A stretch of DNA of 7,937 nucleotides, from assembly GCA_035518875.1 (NCBI GenBank), contig DATIXD010000231.1:1-7937 (forward strand), read 5' to 3'. Within the stretch, counting starts at the first letter, position 1. Every line of letters starts with the position of its first letter. The notes under the pieces were generated by a model, which made no database searches, had not been told where the DNA came from, and was given only the letters and a program-made list of their open reading frames with translations. This document shows, piece by piece, positions 1 to 5,987 of this stretch. The position numbers and the translations under genes are program-made. Source of the DNA: DATIXD01 sp035518875 (GTDB lineage Bacteria > Pseudomonadota > Gammaproteobacteria > Methylococcales > Methylococcaceae).

Positions 1-1173
1 GCGCGCATCGCCGGCGGCGATACGAGACAATCGATGGCCGTCCACGCGATTCCCGGCGCGTTTGTGTACCGGTTTCCGCATTCGACTGGATTGCACCAAG
101 CCCTGCAGGGCGGCGCGAATCCGACCCGATTCGTTGAGAGATTTTGCCAGCAAGTTGGCACCGCAACGATCATCCCGAGGCGGTTCTTCTGCCACGGGTA
201 GCGTCAACGGCGATTCCTCCGCCGCGCTGAGCTTGAGAACGTCCTGTGCCAGTTCGAACACGTCCGGTCGAATATCGTCTTCCCCCGCGGAGAGCACGGA
301 CTGGCAGATTCGTTCTGCTTCCTCCGCATCCAGAGAGTTCCCGGAGCGAGGGTCGGCAGCTTGGGCGTCTGTGTCAATTTCAGCGTCGCCGACTTGATCC
401 GTATCCGTTTGCGATCCATTGCCTTCCAAGCCTCTGTCTTCATCGGACGGAGTGTGATTCTCCGCCCCTGTGGAGCTGCCTTCCGTGTCTGAGGTGCCTT
501 CTGGATCCGAATTCCCTGGCTGTGGGGCTTGCGCCCGCGCCTTGTCCATCTCGTCCTGGATCATCCGCAAGATCCGATCCGTCAGGCGGAGACAATCGCG
601 GGTGTCGCCGAGGTGAGGAACTTCCGACAGCAACCCGTACAGTCGGGTGACGGCGCCGGCCGGAAACTTCTCGTCGAGCAGGTGCTCGGCCCGATCGGCC
701 AAGTCCCGCAACGCAGTCTGTCCCAGTTCCCGGCAACGCAGCCCGAACAGCAGAAAGGCCTGCAGCACCGCGGCCGGGTGAGCCTCCAACGTCGGTGCGG
801 CATAGCTGCTGTCGTTTACCAGCTTCTGTACCGTCTTCTCGATGGTCAGCCGCGTTCCCGGGTAGCTTTCCGCCAGCCGCTTTTCGATGCGGACATCCTC
901 GAGGATGTTGAGGATGGCCTTGCGGATCGGCGTGGTGGCCGCCTGCCGGAAATACTCGAACTGCGTATACCGAACGTGGGCCGCCTCGTGGGCCAGATAG
1001 CCCCAGGCCACGTCCCGATAGCCAGCGTCGGCACCGTCATAGGCCGGAACCTGGATGATGTCGCCGTCGGTATGGGCATCCTGCCCGCCGATGCGGACTT
1101 TCACGCCCAGTTTGTCGCCCAGCGCCGCGGCGACGATGGGAAAAGCCTGGTTGAGCGATCGGTTGGTTTTCAT
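1..1173 (-). CDS. CobT-like protein, N-terminal 391 residues (partial, runs off left edge)
   Basis: This frame is open from an ATG at 1173 to base 1, so the C-terminus lies outside the window. Residues 1-215 are a folded domain with HEAAH at 62-66, followed by NILEDVRIE at 89-97. That pairing is typical of CobT-like proteins and of the HExxH-plus-downstream-Glu metallopeptidase pattern. Residues about 215-335 are a low-complexity Asp/Glu/Ser/Gly/Thr linker, as in CobT. From about 336 a second domain begins (RVDGHRLSRIAAGDAR at 376-391), resembling the lead-in to the von Willebrand A domain of CobT homologues, which would follow off the edge. The start is fixed by a GGAGGAAA ribosome site just upstream. 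The likely partner is the CobS-like AAA+ ATPase at 3151-4095, giving a MoxR/VWA-type pair that remodels a protein target. The family is named after a cobaltochelatase subunit, but no cobalamin genes are nearby. The family call is firm; the substrate is unknown. Confidence 0.85.
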   Translation of the reverse strand, partial: MKTNRSLNQAFPIVAAALGDKLGVKVRIGGQDAHTDGDIIQVPAYDGADAGYRDVAWGYLAHEAAHVRYTQFEYFRQAATTPIRKAILNILEDVRIEKRLAESYPGTRLTIEKTVQKLVNDSSYAAPTLEAHPAAVLQAFLLFGLRCRELGQTALRDLADRAEHLLDEKFPAGAVTRLYGLLSEVPHLGDTRDCLRLTDRILRMIQDEMDKARAQAPQPGNSDPEGTSDTEGSSTGAENHTPSDEDRGLEGNGSQTDTDQVGDAEIDTDAQAADPRSGNSLDAEEAERICQSVLSAGEDDIRPDVFELAQDVLKLSAAEESPLTLPVAEEPPRDDRCGANLLAKSLNESGRIRAALQGLVQSSRMRKPVHKRAGNRVDGHRLSRIAAGDAR

Positions 1174-1237
1174 AGGTTTCCTCCGAAAAAACGGGGCAAA
1201 CCATCCCCAAGGGGTGGAATCACCCCTTGGGTTGAAA
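1174..1237 (-). promoter_or_regulatory. Structured leader of the cobT-like gene (leader family member 1)
   Basis: On the minus strand the leader opens with TCAACCC and a perfect 11-bp hairpin: CCCAAGGGGTG (1231-1221), loop ATTC, CACCCCTTGGG (1216-1206). A second stem pairs GGTTT (1202-1198) with AAACC (1179-1175) and CCG with CGG around a T6 loop, enclosing the GGAGG ribosome site. GGGG (1208-1205) could instead pair with CCCC (1195-1192), which is followed by GTTTTTT. That alternative would free the ribosome site or act as an intrinsic terminator. The base pairing is read directly; the regulatory role is inferred. Confidence 0.7.
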
Positions 1238-1251
1238 AATGGTCGAGCGTT

Positions 1252-2340
1252 TCAGAACCAGAAGTCGTCGGCCAAAGCCGGCTCTTCATCCGGCTCGGTA
1301 GCGGCTTCCGCTGCCGATTCGTCCGTTTCCGGTTCATCGGGCCAGAAGCCATCATCTGCCTTCTGGTTCGGGGACTCATCGATGGTCATCATCGACAATG
1401 AATCGGCGTCACGCTCGATTTCCGGAATCGTCTCCGCAATCGATCGATTCAGTTCCCCGACCTGCAGCAACCCGTCGCCATGGCGCTTGATGCGCTTTGC
1501 ATCGGACAACAGCAAGGCGGTGGCGAATACTTCCTGCAGATAAGCCCCTTCCAGAGGACCCGTTTTCGGGACTCTGGAAAGAAGATCATCGAGGGTCTGG
1601 ACCACGGGGTGGACCCGGTGGTCCAGAAACGCCAGCCCGTCCAGCTTGTCCCGAATCCGTTTGAAGGGACTCAGGGCCTTGCGGGTCACGGACTGCCGTC
1701 CCAGGAGCGAGCTTTCCAGCAGATCGTTGGCGTCCTGGGCGATCTCCCGGAACAGGGTGTCACTCAGGGTGCCGGCCTTGCGGTGCAGCGAGTCACCAAG
1801 GGGAGATGCGTCGGTATCTTCCCCAGCGATCGCTTCGGGACCCGGATCGGAATCGGCGATCGGATGGCTGACCCGAAAGATCACGTAATCGAAGCGCAGG
1901 CCTGCGGCCACCACGTCGACCGGATCCACCGCCCGACGAATGACCGGGGCGAACTCCGGGTGTTTGGCCACCCAGCCCTCGATGGTCTGATCGTAACGGG
2001 ACAGAAAGTCGTCCCGGGCGATCTCAAAGCTCGAAGCGATGCGCTCCAGCTCCGCCTGGATCGAGGCGATGGTTCCTTCAGGTACGGCGATGCCGCCTAG
2101 AAAACGGGTGCCCACCCTGAGGCAGATGCGCTCGGCCTCCTTCTTCAGCCGGTTGAAGACCGCCAGCTCCTGCGGATCGGCGATCTTCTTCGAGCCCAGG
2201 GAAGCCAGATCCTCCGGCGGCAGCACGCTGCCGTCGGCCAGGATCAGATCCTCCTTGCGCAGTTTCTTGCGACCGCCCCAGATGTGAGCGTCGATCTTGA
2301 CCACCCGCAGGCGGTCCAGCACAAACGTGGTTTCTTGCAT
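1252..2340 (-). CDS. DUF3150-like protein of ICE/plasmid recombination modules
   Basis: The product has 362 residues. The open frame extends further upstream, but the ATG at 2340 is preceded by a GGAGGACGC ribosome site and begins the plausible protein, MQETTFVLDRLRVV. I recognise the pattern as DUF3150, a family of unknown function found next to CobS/CobT-like genes in SXT-type elements and IncA/C plasmids; this is from memory. Residues 1-160 are mixed alpha/beta, with WGGRKKL at 21-27 and RVGTRFLGGIAVPEGT at 75-90. Residues 190-315 look mainly helical. The last 45 residues are acidic and disordered-looking and carry two similar clusters, DDGFW (329-333) and a terminal DDFWF (358-362). The terminal Asp-Phe-Trp-Phe recurs in Exo (4989-5987) and, as Asp-Ser-Trp-Phe, in the WGR protein. 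A role in the ATPase/VWA complex is inferred from position. Confidence 0.75.
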   Translation of the reverse strand: MQETTFVLDRLRVVKIDAHIWGGRKKLRKEDLILADGSVLPPEDLASLGSKKIADPQELAVFNRLKKEAERICLRVGTRFLGGIAVPEGTIASIQAELERIASSFEIARDDFLSRYDQTIEGWVAKHPEFAPVIRRAVDPVDVVAAGLRFDYVIFRVSHPIADSDPGPEAIAGEDTDASPLGDSLHRKAGTLSDTLFREIAQDANDLLESSLLGRQSVTRKALSPFKRIRDKLDGLAFLDHRVHPVVQTLDDLLSRVPKTGPLEGAYLQEVFATALLLSDAKRIKRHGDGLLQVGELNRSIAETIPEIERDADSLSMMTIDESPNQKADDGFWPDEPETDESAAEAATEPDEEPALADDFWF

Positions 2341-2406
2341 GATGCGTCCTCCAATAAAGAAAACAGGACGCAGCGTCCCCAAGGGGCATGCGCCCCGTTG
2401 GGGTTG
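2341..2406 (-). promoter_or_regulatory. Structured leader of the DUF3150-like gene (leader family member 2)
   Basis: The leader begins 17 bases after the WGR gene stop. On the minus strand, CAACCCC starts a hairpin with outer pairs CCCC (2403-2400) and GGGG (2380-2377), internal loop AAC/TT, and inner pairs GGGGC/GCCCC around a GCAT loop. A second stem pairs GCGTCCT (2371-2365) with AGGACGC (2350-2344), which covers the ribosome site. The alternative is GGACG/CGTCC (about 2378-2366) with a CTG loop, followed by a TGTTTTCTTT run, which resembles an attenuator. Two mutually exclusive folds are visible; the function is inferred. Confidence 0.72.
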
Positions 2407-2422
2407 ATGAAAATAGTCAGGC

Positions 2423-3151
2423 CTAAAACCAACTGTCGTGATCGCTCACGATCGCTTCCGCCAGATTGATTTTCGGCTGTAGCAGTCCCAGCACTTCGGC
2501 CAGTGGTCTGACAGCCTCCATATCGGTGCCGAACAACGTCAGCACCGCCGTTTCGTTGCGCAGATCGTGACCGATCTCGATGCCGTCTTCGGTGGCCAGG
2601 CTGACGCGCACGCCAAGTGGTAAGCCCAGCGTGAGCTTCTGCAAGGCCATGAGGAACAGCACCGGCTTGATGCCGGCTTTTCCCTCCGGTTTGATGATGC
2701 CGGAACGATCCCGGTCCGGCTTGGGCAAAGGCCAGCCGTCCCAGGTGTCGCCGTCGAAGTCGGGCTCGATGAGCAGTATCCGTGAATGTAGCTGCGCTAT
2801 GGCCCGTTGGAGTCCGTTCCAGGCGTCTTGGAGATCGACGAGATGGAGACGCCAATACACGGCATCCTCCTTCACGATAGTCTCATCGGGCAACACCTCG
2901 CCCTTGCCGTCCTTGATCGAACGAATCCGACCATCGGCCTCGATCAGCACCTGTCCGACATGGACATAGCCCTTGCGCCGTTTGGCGTTTTCTAGGGCGA
3001 TCTTGTCCTGTCGGCGGGTACTGATCTGCGGCAGCGTGGGTCCGGTAGGTCCCCAGCGCGTGATGATGCTGCCATCGGCATTGCGCCGGATCGCCCAGTC
3101 CTTGCTCGAACCGTCCGGATGGGTGAAACGCCAGAGGTCGAAGGCGTCCAT
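2423..3151 (-). CDS. WGR-like domain protein, coupled to the CobS-like ATPase
   Basis: The product has 242 residues from the ATG at 3151, which shares one base with the stop of the ATPase gene (TGATG); this points to translational coupling. A TTG five codons earlier is also in frame but less likely. Residues 4-66 fit a WGR-type module: DLWRF (5-9), TRWGPTGPT (31-39) and KRRKGYVHVG (57-66) match the usual Trp-Gly-Arg core and the closing Lys-Gly-Tyr. In known proteins WGR modules bind nucleic acid or partner proteins. The remaining 175 residues (about 67-242) match no family I recognise. They contain EPDFDGDTWDGWPLP (129-143) and a hydrophobic helix around 162-178. The C-terminus is HDSWF, related to the DFWF ends of Exo and the DUF3150-like protein. 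With no leader of its own, it should be made in fixed ratio with the ATPase. Confidence 0.72.
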   Translation of the reverse strand: MDAFDLWRFTHPDGSSKDWAIRRNADGSIITRWGPTGPTLPQISTRRQDKIALENAKRRKGYVHVGQVLIEADGRIRSIKDGKGEVLPDETIVKEDAVYWRLHLVDLQDAWNGLQRAIAQLHSRILLIEPDFDGDTWDGWPLPKPDRDRSGIIKPEGKAGIKPVLFLMALQKLTLGLPLGVRVSLATEDGIEIGHDLRNETAVLTLFGTDMEAVRPLAEVLGLLQPKINLAEAIVSDHDSWF

Positions 3152-4095
3152 CACGCGCCACTCCAATCGTCTCCGAAGATATCGGCGGCTATCCTGTGGA
3201 TCGCCAGCCGCTGTTCCGGTTCGGCGCGCAGGGTCAGCGCCCGATCCAGGGCGTATTCCAGGGCATTGGGTGCGCCCTTGAAAGCCACCGTCAGCGCCGC
3301 CCAGCGGAGTAAGCCGCGGGTAGATAGGGTGACGCTGAGCATACCCGTTCCGTCTTCACCGCCGACGAAGAGCTTGCGCACTTCATTGGCCACCCGGATC
3401 ATCTTTTCCCGGATGGGCGCCGGGATGGCGGGAATGGCCGTCGCCAGCAGGGAGTCTTCCAGCGCCGGTTCCGGGTAACCGATTTCGATCAGGCGGAACC
3501 TGTCCAAGAGTGCCAGGTTCTGCCGCAGCACCCCTTGGTACAGCCCGCTTTGATCGCCGGCGCCGGCGCTATTGCCGGTGGCGACCAAACGGAACTTCGG
3601 GTGCGGACGAATCACTTCGCCGCCGTTCTGCGGTATCACCAAAGGCTGCCCCTCGATGATGTCGTTCAGTCCCGCCAGTTCGGACGGGTCCATGAGGTCG
3701 AGCTCGTTGAGGATCAGGATATGACCCTCGCGGATAGCCTGCGCCAGGGGACCATGGACGAAGCGCATGCTGCCGTCGACCAGGGTGAATTGACCGATCA
3801 GATCGGACAGCTCCAGCCGCCCGTGGCAGGTCACCGCATGCACCGGCCAGTTCAGCCGGGCCGCGACCTGTGTCACCAGGGAGGTCTTGCCGGAGCCGGT
3901 GGGACCGGTGACATACAGCCCGTCGCCCTGGGCGTTACCCAGAAAGGCCAGTACGTCCCGCAAGTGTTCCTTGCGGAACACGTAATCCCGTTTCAGCGGA
4001 ATCCGCGGGTGGGTGTCATCGGCGAAACCTTCGACGGTCATCCGGGCGGGCGCCGGAATGCCGAAAACTTCAGCGATGGAAAATGCTTGATACAT
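3151..4095 (-). CDS. CobS/MoxR-type AAA+ ATPase
   Basis: The product is a 314-residue AAA+ ATPase. Walker A is GPTGSGKT (64-71), Walker B is HILILNELD (125-133), sensor 1 is VATGNS (171-176), and an arginine-finger candidate lies in LLDRFR (196-201). The sensor-2 region is STRGLLRWA (258-266). LSDLIGQF (96-103) and HGPLAQAIREGHI (114-126) are typical of the CobS branch of the MoxR group. The length matches CobS. Such ATPases work with a CobT-like partner, and one is encoded at the left end of this window. Together with Bet and Exo this recalls the cobS-like gene of SXT/R391 elements, whose job is not settled to my knowledge. The ATG at 4095 has an AGGAGG ribosome site 5 bases upstream, inside the leader described separately. 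A role in cobalamin synthesis is unlikely in this setting. Confidence 0.88.
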   Translation of the reverse strand: MYQAFSIAEVFGIPAPARMTVEGFADDTHPRIPLKRDYVFRKEHLRDVLAFLGNAQGDGLYVTGPTGSGKTSLVTQVAARLNWPVHAVTCHGRLELSDLIGQFTLVDGSMRFVHGPLAQAIREGHILILNELDLMDPSELAGLNDIIEGQPLVIPQNGGEVIRPHPKFRLVATGNSAGAGDQSGLYQGVLRQNLALLDRFRLIEIGYPEPALEDSLLATAIPAIPAPIREKMIRVANEVRKLFVGGEDGTGMLSVTLSTRGLLRWAALTVAFKGAPNALEYALDRALTLRAEPEQRLAIHRIAADIFGDDWSGA

Positions 4096-4176
4096 GTTGC
4101 CTCCTGTTCAGGGTTAACCCCCGACGAGAAGGCGCATGCACCCAGCGAAGGGGCACGAACCTCCCCTTCGGGGTTG
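4096..4176 (-). promoter_or_regulatory. Structured leader of the CobS-like ATPase gene (leader family member 3)
   Basis: On the minus strand, CAACCCC leads into a perfect 8-bp inner helix, CGAAGGGG (4170-4163) with CCCCTTCG (4153-4146). An outer CCC (4173-4171) pairs with GGG (4143-4141) across a two-base bulge. The second stem pairs GCCTTCT (4133-4127) with AGGAGGC (4105-4099), with one G-U pair, and covers the ribosome site; a palindrome GGGTTAACCC (4120-4111) sits in its loop. GGTG could alternatively pair with CGCC (about 4142-4131). This is the longest and most divergent of the six leaders, yet both helices are kept. Confidence 0.65.
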
Positions 4177-4215
4177 CGAAATGGAGACTCCGCGATAGGA
4201 TGACCTTACAGGTCA
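4174..4215 (+). promoter_or_regulatory. Possible weak promoter with operator-like palindrome
   Basis: TTGCGA (4174-4179) and TAGGAT (4196-4201) lie 16 bases apart and each match the sigma-70 consensus at four of six positions. Directly downstream is a perfect palindrome, TGACCT-TAC-AGGTCA (4201-4215), where a start of transcription would be expected. This is a plausible self-repressed promoter for the short plus-strand gene at 4233. The palindrome is certain; promoter activity is a guess. Confidence 0.35.
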
Positions 4216-4232
4216 CCCCACGAGAAGCCACG

Positions 4233-4442
4233 ATGATAAGACTCGGTAATCACCTCAAGCTGACAAACAGCGAGCAGAATGCCTTCCGAACGATGACGGG
4301 GGTCCAAAGACCACCCCGCACCGTCGAAGACCATAATGCCGCCCTCGAGACAGCAGCCGAGGACTGGCGGGAAACGGACGATGGTCCCGCCTCCCATTTA
4401 CTGCGGGCCGTGCTACTCGCCGAACGCATCGGCCAGAAGTAG
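4233..4442 (+). CDS. Possible small divergent protein, 69 aa, unrecognised
   Basis: This is the only plus-strand frame that does not lie mainly over a minus-strand gene; it fills most of the space between the 95-aa gene and the ATPase leader. About 68% of its codons end in G or C, fitting real coding sequence here. The translation looks protein-like: a basic, polar N-terminus (MIRLGNHLKLTNSEQNAF), a Pro-Arg turn near 27-29, and an acidic-to-hydrophobic helix ending SHLLRAVLLAERIGQK. Its last 30 bases overlap the 3' end of the 95-aa gene tail to tail. The ribosome site is weak (GAGAAG, 7 bases upstream). I recognise no family. A small regulator acting at the upstream palindrome is possible, but no clear helix-turn-helix is visible. 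It could also be chance. Confidence 0.45.
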   Translation: MIRLGNHLKLTNSEQNAFRTMTGVQRPPRTVEDHNAALETAAEDWRETDDGPASHLLRAVLLAERIGQK

Positions 4443-4700
4443 CTCGGCGAGCATGGACGTCTTGCGCCGGCCGATGGCCTTGAGGCCCAGCAGCTGGCGA
4501 AGGCACTCGGCCTGACCACGGTCGATCAAGGACAGCGCCAGGGTTCTGGCCAGATCGTCGGGCAACTCCCGGAATAGATCGGGATGTTGGATCAAGGTAC
4601 CCGCCACGGACGCCGGTTTGAGGGCGGCCACCTCGAGGATGCGATCCTCGGCGGCGATGCGGGCAGCCTTGCGGGAAAAAAGCGTATCGATTCGTTTCAT
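4413..4700 (-). CDS. Unrecognised small helical protein, 95 aa
   Basis: The frame is open well upstream, but the ATG at 4700 is the convincing start: AAGGAGAT lies 7 bases before it, and upstream translation runs into the leader. The 95-residue product is Leu/Ala-rich and looks all-helical, in three or four helices: about 9-25, 44-60 (ELPDDLARTLALSLIDRG), 62-72 (AECLRQLLGLK) and 80-91. A basic patch, KAIGRRK (74-80), could contact nucleic acid. There is no signal peptide or membrane segment. Codon use matches the neighbours, with strong G/C in third position. It occupies the slot between exo and the cobS-like gene, where related elements carry a short unknown gene. It has the most perfect ribosome-site-hiding leader in the window. 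I do not recognise a family and assign no function. Confidence 0.75.
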   Translation of the reverse strand: MKRIDTLFSRKAARIAAEDRILEVAALKPASVAGTLIQHPDLFRELPDDLARTLALSLIDRGQAECLRQLLGLKAIGRRKTSMLAELLLADAFGE

Positions 4701-4765
4701 ATGCGTATCTCCTTTTGATGCGGGGAGATACGCCCCGACCGGGGAAGTATTCCCCCGTTGGGTTG
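4701..4765 (-). promoter_or_regulatory. Structured leader of the 95-aa gene (leader family member 4)
   Basis: This is the clearest ribosome-site stem in the window: GCGTATCTCC (4733-4724) pairs perfectly over 10 bp with GGAGATACGC (4712-4703), which contains the whole ribosome site, across an 11-base loop. Immediately upstream is the family hairpin: CAACCC, inner GGGGAA (4755-4750)/TTCCCC (4746-4741) with a TAC loop, and outer CCC (4762-4760)/GGGG (4736-4733). The two hairpins share base 4733 and could stack. The alternative pairing GGGG (4736-4733) with CCCC (4725-4722) would break the ribosome-site stem. Confidence 0.78.
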
Positions 4766-4954
4766 TGACGTGATGAGACCTTGCGGTCTTGGATGCCGGC
4801 CTTGACGCAACCGGTACGGAGAAGAAATCTTCCCCGCCGCCTCGAGACGGAACGCCTGCACTGGGCAGGATTTCAGCGTCGACAAACGTCAACGCATGAA
4901 AAGCTAATGGTTTGAGCAGCCTTTCCGATGCCATCGGCCAACCAAATACATGGG
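4766..4954. other. Gene-free spacer with several short inverted repeats
   Basis: No convincing gene or promoter is visible between the exo terminator and the leader of the 95-aa gene. It does hold three inverted repeats. AGACC/GGTCT (4776-4789) forms, on the minus strand, a hairpin with a GCAA (GNRA-type) tetraloop. GAAGA/TCTTC lies at 4821-4832. An 8-bp repeat, GCGTCGAC/GTCAACGC (4876-4895, one G-T mismatch), has an operator-like look. Because a terminator precedes it, this spacer would be expected to carry the promoter for the genes to the left, but no clear -35/-10 pair stands out. Confidence 0.4.
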
Positions 4955-4977
4955 AAAAGCCCCAAACGAGTTGGGGC
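4955..4977 (-). terminator. Intrinsic terminator after exo
   Basis: On the minus strand, 11 bases after the exo stop, GCCCCAA (4977-4971) and TTGGGGC (4965-4959) form a perfect 7-bp stem with a 5-base loop, followed at once by TTTT. This is a standard rho-independent terminator and probably ends the ssb-bet-exo transcript. The T tract is short, so some read-through is likely. Confidence 0.72.
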
Positions 4978-4988
4978 GTTGGTAAGAA

Positions 4989-5987
4989 TCAAAACCAGAA
5001 ATCCGAGCCGGCGACCTGCTTCAGCACATCCGGCTCGAACGGCACTTCCGTACGGTCACCGTCCTCTTGGCGCACCGTGATACGGACCCGCTCCGCCGGC
5101 TTGCGCCGGTAGACTTCGAGTTCACTGTCAGGGAGATCAGGACTCAAGGCCTTGAGGGCCGCCTTGTAGTCGATGGCACCCTGCTGCAGAAACCGGCTGA
5201 TGCGCACGCCGCTGGACTCTGCCAGGCTGAACTCGCCCATCTGCGCCAGAAACGCGCCTTCCAGACCGGCGAGTTTCTTCTCGATCGCCTTGGCCTCCGC
5301 GACATAAGCGCCCAGCTTGTCATCCAGCTGCCGGTATTCGGCGGCTAGACGTAGCCAGGTTTCCTGGTCTGGACCAGACGGCACGTACAAGTCCCGGTCG
5401 GGATCGAGCGGCGGCTCCTTACCCGTGCGTATGCACTCCCAGAACTCCCGTGCCCGTTCCACGATCTGCTCGATGCAGTGATCGTCGCGCGGTACCGGAA
5501 GATCCAGCACTTCCTCGCCATGATGCAGGGACAACATCCCCTGGTCGGCATCGGCCACGAAGATTTGGGTCTGGACCTGAGCGTAATAACGGCGGTACAG
5601 CAGCGACTCGCCGCCCAATGCGACCGCCTCGCGGAAGTTATCTTCCGTCGGCGCTTTCAGTTCCACCGGCCGGCCGTCGTCGGTCAGCCCGTCGAAACTG
5701 GCCCGCAGTATCGGTTCGGCCGAGGACTCGGCGCAGAGCGGCAACAGCATGACGTCATGTCGCTCTTCGAAACGGCGTCGGGCTTTGGGTTCTTCGCGGA
5801 TGCCGCGCTGCACGTGCGGATTGCCGGAGAGATCCTCGGGCAAGATCAGACCTCGCTTTTCGCCCCATAAACGCCAGGGCGTCTTGTAAGGCGAACCGAG
5901 CAGTACCGCTGCTTCCGAGGCGGTCACGCCGGCGTTGCGCCAGGCATGCCATTCGGGGGTTCGCTGTTTCAGATCTACGACCTTCAT
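4989..5987 (-). CDS. exo: YqaJ/lambda-exonuclease-type recombination nuclease (Red-type Exo)
   Basis: The 332-residue product is a 5'-3' double-strand exonuclease of the PD-(D/E)xK fold; it would resect DNA ends to give single strands for Bet. Visible family motifs are RTPEWHAWRNAGVTASE (9-25), the QRGIREEP helix (60-67) with its Glu, the catalytic Asp in SFDG (97-100), VELKAP (108-113) giving the E-x-K, and YYAQVQTQ (134-141). The core is about 1-200. Residues 205-250 look like a coiled coil, and 255-332 a small basic/beta tail, making it longer than lambda Exo (226 residues). The last residues, GSDFWF, match the tail of the DUF3150-like protein. Its ATG at 5987 overlaps the stop of the 104-aa gene (ATGA). 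It has no leader of its own, so it depends on upstream translation, and it is followed by a terminator. Confidence 0.92.
   Translation of the reverse strand: MKVVDLKQRTPEWHAWRNAGVTASEAAVLLGSPYKTPWRLWGEKRGLILPEDLSGNPHVQRGIREEPKARRRFEERHDVMLLPLCAESSAEPILRASFDGLTDDGRPVELKAPTEDNFREAVALGGESLLYRRYYAQVQTQIFVADADQGMLSLHHGEEVLDLPVPRDDHCIEQIVERAREFWECIRTGKEPPLDPDRDLYVPSGPDQETWLRLAAEYRQLDDKLGAYVAEAKAIEKKLAGLEGAFLAQMGEFSLAESSGVRISRFLQQGAIDYKAALKALSPDLPDSELEVYRRKPAERVRITVRQEDGDRTEVPFEPDVLKQVAGSDFWF

Noticed and set aside
529..1401. Long plus-strand frame of 290 codons
   Set aside because: It lies antisense over the CobT-like gene, whose minus frame is open, has a ribosome site and carries family motifs. 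The antisense translation is low-complexity with no recognisable motif.
1480..2100. Plus-strand frame of 206 codons opposite the DUF3150-like gene
   Set aside because: Shadow frame; the minus-strand product has a ribosome site, a coherent protein and a meaningful C-terminus.
3152..3166. TTG start five codons upstream for the WGR gene
   Set aside because: The ATG at 3151 forms a TGATG junction with the ATPase stop, which is the more usual coupled start, and the extra residues add nothing to the domain.
1..4095. Cobaltochelatase (cobalamin synthesis) function for the CobS/CobT-like pair
   Set aside because: No CobN or other cobalamin genes are present, and the neighbours are recombination genes of a mobile element.
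3535..4203. Plus-strand frame of 222 codons opposite the ATPase
   Set aside because: Antisense to an ATPase with full AAA+ motifs; it also runs through the ATPase leader.
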